A program made the translations under genes and the position numbers. Below are positions 51,900-61,371 of a DNA stretch of 64,000 nucleotides, piece by piece. The stretch covers positions 3,658,001-3,722,000 of the forward strand of contig NC_015138.1 of assembly GCF_000176855.2 (NCBI RefSeq), written 5' to 3'. Below the pieces are notes generated by a model. That model worked only from the letters and a program-made list of their open reading frames with translations, was not told the DNA's origin and ran no database searches. Within the stretch, counting starts at the first letter, position 1; every line of letters begins with the position of its first letter. Source of the stretch: Paracidovorax avenae ATCC 19860 (GTDB lineage: Bacteria > Pseudomonadota > Gammaproteobacteria > Burkholderiales > Burkholderiaceae_C).

Positions 51900-52108
51900 T
51901 TTCCGGCCGTGCAGTGGCCCTGCGGCCCGAACGACTCAGGGGCTCGCAGGCCGGCGCGGATCGAATCGCGGTTTCCGCATGCCGGCACGATCAACACCCC
52001 TGCCTCGCCGGTCCCGCAGCGGCCCGCAACCTGGGAAAGGCGTTTTTACTGCAAGAAATCCCCAGCGCCTGCGCTTGAAAAAATCTGCCCCTTGGTGAGG
52101 TTCGCGCG
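51900..52108. other. intergenic stretch without recognised genes
   Basis: No credible gene is seen between the TetR stop and the terminator near 52109. The only ORFs are short and lack family-like sequence or ribosome sites. Confidence 0.5.
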
Positions 52109-52139
52109 AAAAAAAGCCCGCCGGAAGGCGGGCTTTTTC
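52109..52139. terminator. bidirectional terminator
   Basis: AAAAAGCCCGCC-GGAA-GGCGGGCTTTTT (52111-52138) has a GC stem flanked by A and T runs and can end transcription from both sides. It serves the leftward KGG gene and possibly the TetR gene. Confidence 0.85.
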
Positions 52140-52189
52140 ATTCCGTCAGCGGGTGTTGGTGCGGCCGGTACCGGCACCTGCACCGCCGG

Positions 52190-52474
52190 TCAGGACGATG
52201 CCGCGCCGGCGCTCGCGCCGCCGCCGCTGGAAGCCGCGGACTTGCGATGGCTCTTGCGGCCAGCCTCGCGGGCTTCTTCCGACGTGAATTGGTGGGCGTT
52301 GCCGCTGGCGTGGGCCGCGCGCCCGCCCAGGGACGCGATCTCGCGCTGGCGGGCCGGGTCCATGCCCGCGAACCCCCGCCGGGCCGGACCGGCACGGCGG
52401 GCTCCCTGCTTCAGCGCCTCTTCCGCCTGTGCTTGCTTGCCCGTATCGCGTTCGTTCGTTGGGTCATTGGCCAT
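52190..52474 (-). CDS. KGG-motif stress-induced protein (YciG-like)
   Basis: This small basic protein of 94 residues has the YciG/con-10 repeat region: RRGFAGMDPARQREIASLGG followed by RAAHASGNAHQFTSEEAREA and GRKSH. Such proteins are stress- and stationary-phase-induced, with disordered ends. The start at 52474 is preceded by GGAGCGG. A terminator lies 50 bp after the stop. Confidence 0.82.
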   Translation of the reverse strand: MANDPTNERDTGKQAQAEEALKQGARRAGPARRGFAGMDPARQREIASLGGRAAHASGNAHQFTSEEAREAGRKSHRKSAASSGGGASAGAASS

Positions 52475-52553
52475 GTACCGCTCCTCTCAACAAAAATAGG
52501 AAATGGATGGAATTGCAGTCCGGCGCCGCAGTGGCCGGGCCTACGCAATGACT

Positions 52554-52687
52554 CAGGGCAAACGGCGTGCCCGACGGTGCAGCCATGGAGCCGGCAAAAA
52601 AAGAGCCCGCCTTGGTGGCGGGCTCAAGAGGGGCGCGCCTGGCGGGGCAGCCAGGCACGGAACACAGGGCAAGCGGCGTGCCTGACG
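52554..52687. repeat. 23-bp imperfect direct repeat flanking a terminator
   Basis: CAGGGCAAACGGCGTGCCCG at 52554 onward recurs as CAGGGCAAGCGGCGTGCCTG at 52665 onward, with two mismatches over 23 bp. Between them lies the hairpin at 52603-52625. Its meaning is unknown; it may be a remnant of local duplication. Confidence 0.55.
52594..52625 (-). terminator. terminator of the NtrC-type regulator gene
   Basis: On the minus strand GAGCCCGCC-ACCAA-GGCGGGCTC forms a 9-bp stem followed by a T run (the A run at 52596-52602 on the plus strand). It lies 88 bp after the stop codon of the leftward sigma-54 activator gene. Confidence 0.8.
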
Positions 52688-52713
52688 CGGCAAAGGCGGC
52701 AGCGCCTGAACGT

Positions 52714-54135
<1,422 letters not shown>

Positions 54136-54213
54136 GATTCCTCCAGGATGCATTGCCGCGGTGCAGCCATCCGCACACCGCGCCAACACAGATGCATGTG
54201 GACTCTGCACCCG

Positions 54214-57200
54214 TCAAGGCGTGCGGTCCATTGCGTTTTGTAATTGTTCCATCGTGATCGGTTTGATCAGGTATTCATCAAACCCGGCTTTCCGCGCCTT
54301 GGAAATGTCCTGCGCCTGGCCGTAGCCCGACACGGCCACCATCCGCCCGGCATACCCTGCAGCGCGCGCGCGCAGCGCGATCTCGTACCCGTCCACCCCC
54401 GGCAGCCCGATATCGACGATGGCCACGTCCGGCCGCTCCGCGATGATCAGGACCAGCCCGTCGAGCCCGTCCTCGGCCGCGTGCACCGTGTGCCCCCTGC
54501 CGCGCAGGTAGGCGCTCACGGAGCGCAGCATGTCCGCATTGTCCTCCACCAGCACGATGCGCCGCGCAGGACCGTGCGGGCGCATCGCCACGGCATCCGC
54601 GGGCGCGGCGGCGCTGCCGGGCGCCACCCGCGGCCAGCGCACCGTGAACACCGTCCCGTCCTCCGAGGTGGCGACGTCGATCACGCCGCCGTGCTGCTCC
54701 ACCAGGTGCTGCACCAGCGTCAGGCCCACGCCCAGGCCGCCGTCCTGCCGGTCCAGCATCCGCTCTCCCTGGCGGAACAGGTCGAAGATGTGCGGCAGCA
54801 GGTCCTCGTCGATGCCGTCGCCCCCGTCCGCCACGCGCAGCACGGCCTCGTCCCCCGGGCACGACACGCTCACGTCGATGCTGCGGCCCTCGGGCGTGTA
54901 CTTGATGGCGTTCTGCAGCAGGTTCACGATCACCTGCTCGATGCGCGTGGCATCACCGTTGATCCAGGCCGGCTGCAGGTCGAACGTCCAGGTGTGGCGC
55001 CGCATCGTGCCACCGACGGACAGCGACTCGCGCACGCTGCGCACCCGCTCGGCCAGGTCGGTGGGCCGGCGCGCGAGCACGGCGCTGCCGCGCAGCACGC
55101 GGCTGACGTCCAGCAGGTCGCGCATCATGCTCGCCAGGTGCTGGGTCTGGCGCTGGATGATGCCCAGGGCCTGGTGGGTCGTCTCCGGCCCGCCCGCCCC
55201 GGTGGATAGCACATCGGATGCCGCCGCGATGGCTGCCAGCGGGTTGCGCAGCTCATGGCTCAGCATGGTCAGGAACTCGTCCTTGGCCCGGCTGGCGGCC
55301 TCGGCCTGCCGCCGCGCCGCCTGCTCCTGCTCGGACTGCAGCGCACGCCGCCGCTCCGCATTCTTCTGCTCGGTGACATCCACCGTGATGCCCACGACCT
55401 GCTCGGGGCGGCCACGGACGCCGTAGCGCAGCAACAGCCGGCTGGACAGCCAGCGGGGCGCGTCGTCGGGCGCAGCGGCGATGCGGTATTCCAGCTGGGC
55501 CCGGGGGCTTCGCGTACGCAGCGACCGGGCCAGCGAACGACGCAGCCGGGCACGGTCGTCCGCATGCACGAGCGCGCTCCAGGCCCTCAGCCCGCGCGGC
55601 CCCCCGCCGCCCGCCGCCAAAGCCGCCGGGTCGCGCCCGAACAGCCCCTCCTGGCCCGCCGTCCACACCAGTTCCGACGGCCGGAAGCGGTATTCGAAAA
55701 ACCCCACGTAGCCCGCTTCGCAGGCCAGGTCGATCAGGCTCTGCTTTTCCTGCCGCTTGCGGTCCGCGGCGAGCCAGAGGGCCATCACCTGCAGCAGTTC
55801 GGTGATGTCCGTCACCGCGCTGAGGGCACCGCGCGGCCTTCCCTGCTCGTCGAGCAGCGGCACGGCGCTGGCCACGACCGACATGGGTGCCCGCCCCGGC
55901 ACGCGGATCTCCAGCTCCATCGGGCCGACGGGCTGCGCCAGGCGGCAGGCCAGCATCAGGGGCTGCTCTTCGGGTGCGAGTTCCTTTCCGCCGCGGAAGA
56001 TCCGGGCTGGCGTTTCCCGGCCGTCCTCTTCGTCCGCCACGCCCAGCAGGCCCCGCATCACGGGATTGAGGACTACATGGCCGCAGTGCGCCCCGTCGGC
56101 GAACGCCAGCCCGATGGGCGTGTTCTCGAACAGGGCCTCGAATTCCGCGGCCTTGGCCTGCAGCCGCTGCCGCGTGGTGGCATCGCGCCGCTGCGCCGTC
56201 CACAGCGCGTCGCGCAGCAGGGCGATCTCCCGCACGGGTATGCGCAGCGAAGGCGGCAGGCGCTGCGCCCGCGCGAGCATCTGCAGCGGCTGGGCGATGC
56301 GCCACGCCAGCAGGAAGGCCAGCGCCACGCCCAGCACCAGGCAGGCCCCCATGGTGGCGATCGCGGACAGCACGGTGCGGCGCTCGGCCGCCTCGATGGG
56401 CGCCGCCGGCACGCCCACGCTTACCTGCCAGCCGTAATGCGCTACCGGCCGCCAGGCCGCCACCGCGGGCTCGGCGATGCCCTCCTCGCCCATACGGGCC
56501 TGCACGCGCTCCACGCCCGTGGGCAGGAGCTGCCGGCCACGCGCCAGATGGCCGGCCGCGGCCACCACGTTCTGGCGGGAGTCCACCAACGCGATGAAGC
56601 CCCCTTCCGGCGGCGTGGCCGTGGACAGCATCCGCTGCCACGCACGCGCGTCCATGCGGGCGCCAAGCACATAGCCTTCCACGCCCGCGAGGCGCACCGG
56701 CACGGCCAGCGCCACTTCGGCCCCGGCGGAGCCCATGTCCACGGCCTCCGACAGCGCCGCGCGGCGTTCCGACGACGCCCGGCGCGCCAGCGCTTCGATG
56801 GCGGCGTCCTGCGCAGCATCGCCTTCAGGCCGGGCGGTGTCGAACACGATGCGTCCGTCCGCCCCCGCGAAGAACACGCTGTGCCACTGGGGCTTCACGG
56901 GCGGCCGCTGGCGCAGCCAGCGCTCGAGCGCGGAGGGCTGGCCGGACCGCAGCGCATCCGTGCGTCCCAGCGCCAGCAGCGCATCCACCGTGGACGCCGT
57001 GTCCAGTGCCACGGTCTGCGCCAGTCCGGCAGCGCTATGGCCCAGCACGGACTGCAGGCGGCTGCGGGTCTGCGCGAGTTCCGCCGAAACCTTGTACGTC
57101 AGCAGCAGGGCGATGGGCAGCGTCGCGGCCAGGATCATGGCCACCAGGTACGTCCGCAGCGACGCCGAAGGCCAGGCACGCTCGGACCACCCGGGCAGCC

Positions 57201-57294
57201 CCTGCGTACGCCCGGAGTTCCCCTGCGCCTCCCGGACATCCTTATCCTCGTCGGGATCGGAGGGCGGAATCGACGATTCGGTGTGTTGGGCCAT
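54214..57294 (-). CDS. hybrid sensor histidine kinase with Cache, PAS and receiver domains
   Basis: This 1026-residue protein has two membrane helices (about residues 45-66 and 315-340) around a periplasmic Cache-like sensor region. A HAMP-like linker, two PAS regions (FEALFENTPIGLAFADGA; GYVGFFEYRFRPSELVW) and the HisKA domain with His680 in LTMLSHELRNPLAAI follow. Next are the ATPase domain (LLQNAIKYTPEGR; DGGDGIDEDLLPHIFDLFRQ) and a C-terminal receiver with Asp961 in AIVDIGLPG. A phosphorelay to the NtrC-type regulator is likely. It is divergent from rpoN. Confidence 0.88.
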   Translation of the reverse strand: MAQHTESSIPPSDPDEDKDVREAQGNSGRTQGLPGWSERAWPSASLRTYLVAMILAATLPIALLLTYKVSAELAQTRSRLQSVLGHSAAGLAQTVALDTASTVDALLALGRTDALRSGQPSALERWLRQRPPVKPQWHSVFFAGADGRIVFDTARPEGDAAQDAAIEALARRASSERRAALSEAVDMGSAGAEVALAVPVRLAGVEGYVLGARMDARAWQRMLSTATPPEGGFIALVDSRQNVVAAAGHLARGRQLLPTGVERVQARMGEEGIAEPAVAAWRPVAHYGWQVSVGVPAAPIEAAERRTVLSAIATMGACLVLGVALAFLLAWRIAQPLQMLARAQRLPPSLRIPVREIALLRDALWTAQRRDATTRQRLQAKAAEFEALFENTPIGLAFADGAHCGHVVLNPVMRGLLGVADEEDGRETPARIFRGGKELAPEEQPLMLACRLAQPVGPMELEIRVPGRAPMSVVASAVPLLDEQGRPRGALSAVTDITELLQVMALWLAADRKRQEKQSLIDLACEAGYVGFFEYRFRPSELVWTAGQEGLFGRDPAALAAGGGGPRGLRAWSALVHADDRARLRRSLARSLRTRSPRAQLEYRIAAAPDDAPRWLSSRLLLRYGVRGRPEQVVGITVDVTEQKNAERRRALQSEQEQAARRQAEAASRAKDEFLTMLSHELRNPLAAIAAASDVLSTGAGGPETTHQALGIIQRQTQHLASMMRDLLDVSRVLRGSAVLARRPTDLAERVRSVRESLSVGGTMRRHTWTFDLQPAWINGDATRIEQVIVNLLQNAIKYTPEGRSIDVSVSCPGDEAVLRVADGGDGIDEDLLPHIFDLFRQGERMLDRQDGGLGVGLTLVQHLVEQHGGVIDVATSEDGTVFTVRWPRVAPGSAAAPADAVAMRPHGPARRIVLVEDNADMLRSVSAYLRGRGHTVHAAEDGLDGLVLIIAERPDVAIVDIGLPGVDGYEIALRARAAGYAGRMVAVSGYGQAQDISKARKAGFDEYLIKPITMEQLQNAMDRTP

Positions 57295-57547
57295 GCAATA
57301 GTTTCCGCAATTAATACCGTCCGGCAACAGCATCCGGAGCCAGGACGGCGCGTTCGGCGCGCCTGCGGAACCGCATGGCAATCCGCACTCCCTGCCCGCC
57401 ATCCGCTGTTACAGGACTTCGCTTTGCAGGCCGCCTGATTGTTGCAAAGGTATCCATACGTACACTGTCGGACAAGGGCGGCATGGTGTTTGCACGAAGC
57501 GTTCGAAGGCCACGTTTGGCTGGCCTGCCCGAGGAACCCTTCGTCCG
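57295..57547 (+). promoter_or_regulatory. divergent region with sigma-54-type promoter candidate
   Basis: In the 253 bp between the hybrid kinase and the rpoN-like gene, GCGGCATGGTGTTTGCA at 57478-57494 keeps the invariant GG and GC at the -24/-12 spacing and matches most of the consensus YTGGCACGRNNNTTGCW. A transcript would start near 57505, about 43 nt before the rpoN ATG. The rest holds no supported gene. Confidence 0.5.
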
Positions 57548-58954
57548 ATGCCGACACTTGCTCTTGGAGCCCGACAGACCCAGTCCCCGCACCTTTCGCC
57601 CCGCCTGCAGAAGGCCGTGCAATTGCTGCAGATGCCGACGGCGGAGTTCATCCAGAGCGTGATGGCCGCCGTGGACGAGAACCCGTTCCTGGAGGAAGAC
57701 GAACCGGCGGCGCCTGCTGCCCCGGGCCCGGAAGACGGGCCTGCCTGGACCGCTGCACCGGGCTCCCGGTCGCACCAGGGCGGCAGCGGCGATGGCCTGT
57801 CCATGCTGGAACGCGAACCGGCCACCGCCACGCTGCACGAACACCTGCACGCGCAACTGCGCCTCTTGCGGCTGCCCGACCGTGCATTCCTCCTGGCAAG
57901 CCTGGTCGTCGAGGAGTTGTCCGAAGACGGCTACCTCGCCACCCCTCTGGAGTCCCTCTGCGGCGACTACGGCGTGGAGCCGCAGGCCACGGCCGAGGAA
58001 CTGGACGCTGCGCTGCGCGCCGTGCAGTCCCTGGAACCCGCAGGCGTGGGCGCGCGCGATCTGCAGGAATGCCTGCGCCTGCAGTTGCCCGCGGTCGCCT
58101 GCCCGCTGCAGCGTGCGCTGTGCGATGCGGTATTGGCCAGGGCGGCGGAAGGCTCCGGGCCGCAGGCCATGCGGCAGCTGGCGGCACGGCTGGATGTACC
58201 CGCGCATGCCGTACGGGAGGCGATGGAGCGGCTGCGACACCTCGACCCGCACCCGGGATGGCGGCACGGATCCCAGCCGGTGCAGTACATCGTGCCCGAT
58301 GTCATCGCGCACAAGGCCCGTGGCCAGTGGACCGTCTCGCTGAACGAGGCCGTCATGCCGCGCGTGCGCGTCCACCGCCAGTACCAGCAATTGCTGCAGT
58401 CGCCGGCCGATGCGCCGGACGGGCCCACGCCCGCCTCTGAAGACACAGGATCGCGCAGCGCGCACCGCGATCTGGCCGCACAGCTGGCCGAGGCGCGCTG
58501 GACAGTCCGCCATGTGCAGCAGCGCTTTTCCACCGTGCTCGACGTCGCCAGGGCCATCCTGCGCCGGCAGCCCCACTTCCTGGAATACGGCCCCATCGGC
58601 ATGCGGCCGCTGGCGCTCAAGGACATCGCGGAAGAACTGGGCGTGCATGTCTCCACCGTATCGCGGGTGACGAACAACAAGTACCTGCAGACGCCGTTCG
58701 GCCTGTTCGAGCTGAAGTACTTCTTCTCCCGCGCCATGACCACGCCAGCAGGCCGGGACAGTTCGCCCACCGCCATCCGCGGGCTCGTGCAGGAAATCCT
58801 CGCGGCGGACGATGGCCTGCGGCCGCTTTCCGACGTGGACATCGCACGGCAACTCGAGCGCCAGGGCATCCGCATCGCGCGCCGCACCGTGACCAAGTAC
58901 CGGCAGCAACTGCGCATACCGCCCGCGGAGCAGCGTGCTGCCGCACGCCCCTGA
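57548..58954 (+). CDS. rpoN: RNA polymerase sigma-54 factor (RpoN-type)
   Basis: This 468-residue sigma factor has region I (SPRLQKAVQLLQMPTAEFIQ), a core-binding domain (SLEPAGVGARDLQECLRLQL) and the DNA-binding HTH (LKDIAEELGVHVSTVSRVTN, NNKYLQTPFGLFELKYFFS). It ends with the RpoN box ARRTVTKYRQ at 444-453 (consensus ARRTVAKYRE). It is not next to lptB/hpf, where the housekeeping gene normally resides, and neighbours its own activator and kinase. This suggests a second sigma-54 devoted to that system; whether another copy exists cannot be seen here. Confidence 0.92.
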   Translation: MPTLALGARQTQSPHLSPRLQKAVQLLQMPTAEFIQSVMAAVDENPFLEEDEPAAPAAPGPEDGPAWTAAPGSRSHQGGSGDGLSMLEREPATATLHEHLHAQLRLLRLPDRAFLLASLVVEELSEDGYLATPLESLCGDYGVEPQATAEELDAALRAVQSLEPAGVGARDLQECLRLQLPAVACPLQRALCDAVLARAAEGSGPQAMRQLAARLDVPAHAVREAMERLRHLDPHPGWRHGSQPVQYIVPDVIAHKARGQWTVSLNEAVMPRVRVHRQYQQLLQSPADAPDGPTPASEDTGSRSAHRDLAAQLAEARWTVRHVQQRFSTVLDVARAILRRQPHFLEYGPIGMRPLALKDIAEELGVHVSTVSRVTNNKYLQTPFGLFELKYFFSRAMTTPAGRDSSPTAIRGLVQEILAADDGLRPLSDVDIARQLERQGIRIARRTVTKYRQQLRIPPAEQRAAARP

Positions 58955-59023
58955 AGCGGCAGGCGCCGCGGCGGCCGCATGGGGCCGGCGCCAGCGGGGA
59001 CGGCCCATAATCACCGGCGCACC

Positions 59024-59407
59024 ATGCCGTTCTTCCGCAGCGCCCTCGCCGTCCGCCGATTCGTGCTCGCCTGCTTCCTGTGGGCGATCGCTGCGTCGGG
59101 CGCGTCCCCGCTGGTGCTCCATGCCGCCTCCCTGGACCGCATCTGCTCGGCGGACGGCACCGCGCGGTGGGCCGCGGCGCCCACGGTGGACCGCAGCGAA
59201 CCGGCGTCGCAACCACATGCCCATGCGCTGGATTGCCCCGCATGCCTGCCCACGGGACCGGCCCCGCCCACGGTGGCCGGTGCGCTCCGGCATGCACCCC
59301 TGCCCGGGGCACGTCCCTCCGGCCGGCGGAACCCGCATTCGGCATGCCCTGCCGCCGGACATCTGCCGGCCAGGGGGCCGCCCGATTGCCTGCGCTCCGG
59401 AGCCTGA
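59024..59407 (+). CDS. DUF2946-like small exported protein
   Basis: This 127-residue protein has an N-terminal hydrophobic segment (LACFLWAIAASGASPLVLHA) and the family-like ICSADGTARW block. A histidine-cysteine cluster, HALDCPACLP, resembles metal-binding segments of DUF2946 proteins near copper genes. It precedes the PCu(A)C chaperone gene by 74 bp, in line with a copper-related role. Confidence 0.6.
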   Translation: MPFFRSALAVRRFVLACFLWAIAASGASPLVLHAASLDRICSADGTARWAAAPTVDRSEPASQPHAHALDCPACLPTGPAPPTVAGALRHAPLPGARPSGRRNPHSACPAAGHLPARGPPDCLRSGA

Positions 59408-59481
59408 CGCGCTCCAGCCTCCTGCCCTGCAGGGCTTTCCCATCCGGGCGCTGCACCGCGCCCCTGAACGGACATCAACCC

Positions 59482-59985
59482 ATGAAACGCATCCTCTCCT
59501 CTTCCCTGGTCGCCATCGCCGCCCTGGCCAGCCTGGCGGCGCACGGCCAGACCGCCACCGTCCAGGACGCCTGGGTCCGGGCCACCGTGCCACAGCAAAA
59601 GGCCACTGGCGCCTTCATGAAGATCACCGCCGCCAAGCCGATGAAGCTCGTCGGCGTGAAATCCCCCGCAGCCCCCATCGCGGAAATCCACGAAATGCGG
59701 CTGCAGGACAACGTCATGAAAATGCGGGCCGTGGACAAGCTCGACCTTCCCGCAGGCCAGGCCGTGGAACTCAAGCCCGGTGGCTACCACGTCATGCTCA
59801 TGGACCTGGCCAAACCGGTGAAGGCGGGCGACACCGTGCCGCTGCAGCTCGTGCTGGAAGGCGCGGACGGCCAGCGCCAGACCGTGGACGTGCAGGCATC
59901 CGTGCGCGCCCTGGGCACGACCGGGACCAGCGCCCCGGCGCAGGACGCCCCTGCCCATGCGGGCCACGGCGCGCACCAGCACTGA
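59482..59985 (+). CDS. copper chaperone PCu(A)C
   Basis: This 167-residue periplasmic protein has a signal peptide (residues 1-23). The H(M)-x10-M-x21-HxM copper motif is visible as EIHEMRLQDNVMKMRAV with a later GGYHVMLMDL. It binds Cu(I) and delivers it to the CuA site of cytochrome oxidase. A histidine-rich C-terminal tail (PAHAGHGAHQH) may bind additional copper. Confidence 0.9.
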   Translation: MKRILSSSLVAIAALASLAAHGQTATVQDAWVRATVPQQKATGAFMKITAAKPMKLVGVKSPAAPIAEIHEMRLQDNVMKMRAVDKLDLPAGQAVELKPGGYHVMLMDLAKPVKAGDTVPLQLVLEGADGQRQTVDVQASVRALGTTGTSAPAQDAPAHAGHGAHQH

Positions 59986-60113
59986 CGCCCGGGAGACGCA
60001 GGCCGGTCCCCCGGCCCGCAGCCTCGCCCCGATAATGGACATCGCCCGCCCGCCGGTGCCCCGCGCCGCGCGGGCCGGGTCCACCCCGCCCCCATCCCCG
60101 CCCTGCTTCCGCC

Positions 60114-61346
60114 ATGAATCCAGACGCCCACCATCTCTGGCGCGCCCCGCGCTGGGCCCTCGCCGTCCTGCTGGCCGTGCTGGGCATGCTGGGGCCGTTC
60201 TCGATCGATACCTACATACCGGCGTTCTCGGGCATCGCGGCGGCGCTGGGCGCCACGCCGGTGGAAATGCAGCAGACGCTGTCGGCCTACCTGTTCGGCT
60301 TCGCGTTCATGACGCTGTTCCACGGTGCCCTGTCCGACAGCTTCGGGCGCAGGCCGGTCGTCCTCTGGGGCATCGCCGTGTTCACGCTGGCTTCCGCAGG
60401 CTGCGCCCTGTCGCAAAGCATCGGCCAGCTGGTGCTGTTCCGCGCGATGCAGGGCCTGTCGGCCGGCGCGGGCATCGTGGTGTCGCGGGCGGTGATCCGC
60501 GACATGTTCCCGCCCGCCCAGGCCCAGCAGGTGATGAGCCAGGTCACCATCTATTTCGGCGTGGCGCCGGCCATCGCGCCCATCGTGGGTGGCTGGCTGT
60601 TCGTCCATGCGGGCTGGCACAGCGTGTTCTGGTTCCTCACCGGCGTGGGGCTGCTGCTCTGGGTCGCCAACTACCGCCTGCTGCCCGAGACGCTGCATGC
60701 GGACCACCGCCAGCCCTTCAACGCCCGCCACCTGCTCCAGGGCTACTGGCAACTGGGCTCCAGCCCGCGATTCCTGCTGCTGGCGCTCGCCAGCGGCGTG
60801 CCGTTCAACGGCATGTTCCTCTATGTGCTCGCGGCCCCCGCCTTCCTCGGTGAACACCTGCACCTGTCGCCCACGCACTTCTTCTGGTTCTTCATACTGA
60901 CCATCTCCGGCATCATGGGCGGCGCCTGGCTCAGCGGCCGCCTGGCCGGCCGCATCGCGCCCAAGCGCCAGATACGGCACGGCTTCCTCATCATGTTCGT
61001 CATGTCCCTGCTGAACCTGGCGGCCAACGCGCTGTTCACCGCGCACGTCTCGTGGGCGCTGTTCCCCATCGCGGTCTTCGCCTTCGGATGGGCGCTGATG
61101 GTGCCCGTCGTCACCCTGCTCGTGCTGGATTTGTACCCCGAGCGCCGCGGCATGGCCTCGTCGCTGCAGGCGTTCGTCGGCTCCACCGCCAACGGCCTGG
61201 TGGCGGGCGTGGTGGCACCGCTGGTGATGCACTCCACCCTGCTGCTGGCCTGCGCATCGCTGGGGATGATGTGCGTGGGCCTGGTGGCCTGGGTCTATCT
61301 GCACCACCGCTGGCCGGACATCGGCCGCGTGGCCACCGCCGCCTGA
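60114..61346 (+). CDS. Bcr/CflA-family MFS multidrug exporter
   Basis: This 410-residue protein has twelve helices. The Bcr/CflA signature, MLGPFSIDTYIPAFSGIAAA, is followed by motif A, GALSDSFGRRPVVLWG, and GLSAGAGIVVSRAVIRDMFP. It exports drugs or cysteine-like metabolites in exchange for protons. It lies 128 bp downstream of the copper chaperone gene, and a functional link is not evident. Confidence 0.88.
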   Translation: MNPDAHHLWRAPRWALAVLLAVLGMLGPFSIDTYIPAFSGIAAALGATPVEMQQTLSAYLFGFAFMTLFHGALSDSFGRRPVVLWGIAVFTLASAGCALSQSIGQLVLFRAMQGLSAGAGIVVSRAVIRDMFPPAQAQQVMSQVTIYFGVAPAIAPIVGGWLFVHAGWHSVFWFLTGVGLLLWVANYRLLPETLHADHRQPFNARHLLQGYWQLGSSPRFLLLALASGVPFNGMFLYVLAAPAFLGEHLHLSPTHFFWFFILTISGIMGGAWLSGRLAGRIAPKRQIRHGFLIMFVMSLLNLAANALFTAHVSWALFPIAVFAFGWALMVPVVTLLVLDLYPERRGMASSLQAFVGSTANGLVAGVVAPLVMHSTLLLACASLGMMCVGLVAWVYLHHRWPDIGRVATAA

Positions 61347-61371
61347 AGCCAGGCACGGGGCCGCGCCCCCG

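Noticed and set aside
55255..57438. 727-codon open frame antisense to the hybrid kinase
   Set aside because: Shadow frame; all kinase motifs lie on the opposite strand.
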